Assembly (NCBI GenBank): GCA_038502055.1
Contig: JAXRKN010000032.1
Span: 806,001 to 870,000 of the forward strand
DNA length: 64,000 nucleotides
Source of the DNA: Tanytarsus gracilentus
Lineage: Eukaryota > Arthropoda > Insecta > Diptera > Chironomidae
Reading direction: 5' to 3'
Positions 61,201-64,000 of the stretch are shown one piece after another. Position 1 is the stretch's first letter, and every line of letters starts with the position of its first letter. The position numbers and the translations under genes were made by a program. The notes under the pieces are model-generated. The model searched no databases. It was given only the letters and a program-made list of their open reading frames with translations, and was not told the origin of the DNA.

Positions 61201-61266
61201 ACATCGCTTGCCACATTGAGTACAGCCTCGAGCTTATCAAGTAACGGCGCTGATACAATTAATTAA
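55294..61266 (+). CDS. sti: Sticky / citron kinase (AGC-family kinase with coiled coil, C1 and CNH domains)
   Basis: Five exons (55294-55692, 55747-56059, 56123-59722, 59778-60161, 60221-61266) give 1913 aa. The kinase domain starts at about residue 120: glycine loop GTGYFGDV, Lys147 (YAMKTIKK), HRD 236-238, DFG 256-258, GTPDYVAPE. All catalytic residues look intact. About 1000 residues of coiled coil follow. A C1 zinc domain lies at about 1408-1462 (CLACEKF...CKECKLSVHRKC), and a citron-homology domain ends the protein (LVQIKGLTSVNYISIKPNLT onward). I see no PH domain between C1 and CNH, where human citron has one. Sticky organises the midbody ring, binding Pavarotti through its coiled coil. 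The stop faces PTCD3, 101 bp away. Confidence 0.96.
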
Positions 61267-61367
61267 ATATACTTAGAAACCGCTTTGACTTAAATGACTA
61301 TATTTTGTGTTTATTGTAAGATTTTACTTCTTTTTTTATATATAATAAAAGTTTTACTATCGTGTAA

Positions 61368-63487
61368 CTATTTGAGCAGTTGCTTGGCCTTTTCTTCCTG
61401 CTCTTTTTCAATTTCATAAATCACCTCTTGTCCAGCGTGATAAGCCACTTTCTTTAAATGATTTTCGTCTAATGTAAATCCTCTGCAAATTTTCTTTGCC
61501 AAATCTTTTGACTCGTAGAAGCCAATTTCGGTGCAATATTGAAGACAATTGATTGCTTTCGACGGTTCCTTCTTTAGAATGCACAACTGAACATATTCTT
61601 CCAAAGCCAAAAACTCCGGCTCTCCTAATATTTTTTGTTGATCTGACCACAATTTTTCCATAAGTAAGCTAGCATTGCCAATGTTTTGTGTTTTTGCAAC
61701 TAATCTCAAAAGATCGCCTAGAAGTTTTCCTGTCCACACAAAAGGCTTCGATCTCGATTGATTTTTCTCTTCTGTCTTAGTCCAAATATCCCAAGCGATG
61801 TTACCAAACTTCTCAGTTGTCTCTTGTTGTATTTCGACATTTTCAGATGGCTTAGAAGTGATCATGATGTGTACCAGGAGGTTGAGAAGATTTTCACGAG
61901 CAATTTGTTCGAAACAAATCATATGCGACCAAATTTGAGGCACATGCTCGATAGCATTATTCGTTTCAATGGCTTTAAGGATGTCTTCCATGACAGATGG
62001 CTCGGGAATATATACATGCGGTACCAGATAGTTATAATAATTATTCATGAACGAATCAAAAGATTCAGTTTGAACGAGCAACGAGAAGTAGTTGCGGTAG
62101 TAAGTCGACTCTTTAAAGGAATCTCCAATCAAGTTGAAATTTTCTCCCTTATGAAGAAGGGCATCAATTCGCTTGGCTAAGTTACCGTCGAACAGATGAT
62201 ATCGGCAAATTTCCATGGCTGTCGTAAAGAAATAGGTGTCTTTGATGTCACGCAACTCCAAATCTTTTTTCTCTATTTCATTCATAATGTCAATCAAAAC
62301 ATGCGAAACAGGACCACGGTCAAAGCAGAAAGTGTTCAAAATGTAGGAATAACTTCCGAGCGATGGTTCAATGCCAATTTTCTTAAATTCAGCTAAAATC
62401 TGGAGCGCATATTTCTTAGCTTCTCTTGCACCCATTTGACTGATGACATTTAGCGCAGCATTCATAGTTCCCAAGTTGGGATTTACTCCCTTCTCTTTCA
62501 TGATAACGAAAAGTTCATTAATCAAATTCCAACGCAATTCAGCACTTTCCTAAAAAATGTTATTTGATTTAATTTTATATTTCATAAGTTCATAAATTTA
62601 TTTTTTTACCTTAATAACGTTAGCGACATTTACGATGGCATTGAAGGCTCCAACATCCAGCTCAATATTTTTTGTAATACAATCGCTAAAAAGGGCATAA
62701 GCTTTCTCGACTTGATAGTACTTGCACATTCCTCTAATCATGCAGGAATAAGTTCGAGGCTCTTTGGCTTTAATTTCATGAAAAACTTGATCAGCAATGT
62801 CATTGTCTTTCCATGTTTTACGAGGTCTTTCCTTTAGTCGTTCACTTTGCCGAAACCAACGCTCCTCAATCCAGTCCTCGTCGAGTGGTTCCTCGCTGTT
62901 ATAAAAACACACCATTTCGAAAAATGAATGTGTCAAGTCACTAGGGATTTCGATTTTTTTCTGCTGTAAAAGTCCATAGACTAGAATTGCATCCGCTACT
63001 TGTGAACTGTCAATCAATCGAGAAAGATCAGAAATATCAACTTCAGATTCGACAGTAAAAATTTTCGTCGGTACAAACGCCTCAATCGGTGGATCTGCTT
63101 CTTTATGCTAAAAATAATTCAATTAACATTAATTTATTAGATAAAAATCATAATTATGCTCACTTGAAAGAGTTTACTGTGTTGCTGTCGAACCCATTTT
63201 GCAGACTTTCGTCCACTCTCCATTGACAGTGCAAAAGTTCTCTTTCCAACATTCGACATTGGCGTTAGATAGGGATCATCATGATATTTATAATGCGGTG
63301 CCGTGGGATCATATCCAACCGTTTGCGATAATGCTCGAAGAATTGATGTCGGCGAGCGTCGAATGTAATTTGGAATTTCGAAATTTTCTTTATTTTCCGT
63401 CGTTGTCGAGTACAATCTCCATCCATATCGAGAAGAACTCCTGCTTATAACTTGAAATGCACCAGTTGAAAGTCTTAAATGATGCAT
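61368..63487 (-). CDS. Ptcd3: PTCD3 homologue (mitoribosomal protein mS39), pentatricopeptide repeat
   Basis: Three exons (63164-63487, 62610-63107, 61368-62549) give 667 aa (human PTCD3 is 689 aa). The N-terminus is a likely mitochondrial presequence (MHHLRLSTGAFQVISRSSSR, rich in Arg/Ser and without acids). EIPNYIRRSPTSILRALSQT, KRTFALSMESGRKSAKWVRQ and YSCMIRGMCKYYQVEKAYAL are typical of the family. Several PPR-like helical pairs follow (MKEKGVNPNLGTMNAALNVI; FKKIGIEPSLGSYSYILNTF). PTCD3 is mS39 of the small mitochondrial ribosomal subunit, near the mRNA entry. It is convergent with sticky and lies in tandem with Tim8, 162 bp apart, giving a pair of mitochondrial genes. Confidence 0.93.
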
Positions 63488-63649
63488 TTTAACTGAATTA
63501 AAATTAAATTTGTTGTGGTGAAAAATTTTTCTCTTTTTTTTTCAAAACAAACTGAAAATAATTTTTTAGGTTAAGATTTGATTTTTATTTTCTATTCAAT
63601 TTTTTAATGCATGATTGCAGTTATGGAATCTCTAATTAATAAATTGTGT

Positions 63650-63988
63650 TTACATGCCACCTTGCGCTTGCTTCTGCAGCAGTTGAGCAAGACGGTTTGT
63701 AATCAAAAGCGAAGTATCAATGAATCTGTCTACACAATTATTAAGACATGTCTCGGTTCGGGAGTCTAATTTGGATCCTGGCTTATCCACCACACACTTA
63801 TCCCAGCAAACTTCATTAAACTCGTGAATCTAAAAATATATATTTTATGTTCAATTAAGTTAGTAAATAATTTTTTAAAAACTCACTTGAGCATTAACTT
63901 GTGCCTTTTGTTTTTCAATCATGAGGAACTCCTGCAATTCTGCGTCCATTTTGTCGCCACCAGCACCACCAAAGTCTAAGTCTGCCAT
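63650..63988 (-). CDS. Tim8: Tim8 small TIM chaperone of the mitochondrial intermembrane space
   Basis: Two exons (63887-63988, 63650-63829) give 93 aa. The twin CX3C motif is present (CWDKC and CLNNC, 15 residues apart), flanked by the helix AELQEFLMIEKQKAQVNAQ and the tail RFIDTSLLITNRLAQLLQKQ. Tim8 pairs with Tim13 to carry hydrophobic precursors such as Tim23 across the intermembrane space. Its human homologue is DDP1/TIMM8A, mutated in Mohr-Tranebjaerg syndrome. Twelve bases of further sequence follow its start before the window ends, so the promoter lies outside. Confidence 0.96.
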
Positions 63989-64000
63989 TGATTATTAGTT

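Overview
This 64 kb window looks like nuclear DNA of a dipteran insect. Introns of about 50-120 bp with GT/AG borders interrupt most genes, the intergenic DNA is strongly AT-rich, and the proteins read as fly/mosquito orthologues (Extradenticle, Pavarotti, Sticky/citron kinase, Raw, a ZAD zinc-finger protein, SppL, Tango2, RpL37). The AT-rich base composition, short introns and about 20 genes in 50 kb suggest a small-genome nematoceran such as a midge. That placement is inference; I cannot name the species.

Layout. The first 12.6 kb holds no gene that I can support except the short first coding exon of raw (ATG at 6942). It contains simple repeats, GATA-motif clusters and a probable retroelement relic flanked by 23-bp direct repeats. 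Next come raw (+), FBXL16 (-), an F-box/E2-fold fusion gene (+), a RUN+PX sorting nexin (-), a C15orf40/UPF0235 gene (-), a KCTD3/SHKBP1 gene (+), an orphan interrupted ORF (-), and ZNF622/REI1 (-). A disturbed segment (29.1-32.3 kb) follows, with a truncated copy of the 3' end of PUS3 and an unrecognised, possibly decaying gene. After that lie PUS3 (-), RpL37 (+), a ZAD zinc-finger gene (-), ANKLE1 (+), 3.4 kb without a recognisable gene, SPPL3 (+), HYLS1 (-), a PLEKHM1-like RUN/Rubicon-homology gene (+), Tango2 (-), extradenticle (-), pavarotti (-), sticky/citron kinase (+), PTCD3 (-) and Tim8 (-). I assembled every recognised multi-exon gene by hand from GT/AG splice sites, and the coding lengths close in frame.

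Architecture. Genes alternate strands, giving many head-to-head pairs with short shared promoters (C15orf40/KCTD3, PUS3/RpL37, ZAD/ANKLE1, HYLS1/PLEKHM1-like, pav/sti) and tail-to-tail pairs 70-160 bp apart.

Most notable points. (1) A predicted 402-aa protein combines an N-terminal Cys4 motif, an F-box and a UBE2D-like E2 fold whose catalytic cysteine position is glycine, so it looks like a pseudo-E2 carried by an F-box protein. (2) pavarotti and sticky, whose products are known to work together at the midbody, sit head-to-head across 588 bp. (3) Raw carries two nucleoside-deoxyribosyltransferase-like domains, and only the first keeps the glutamate expected in that family. (4) A local partial duplication of PUS3 lies next to a gene that seems to be decaying.
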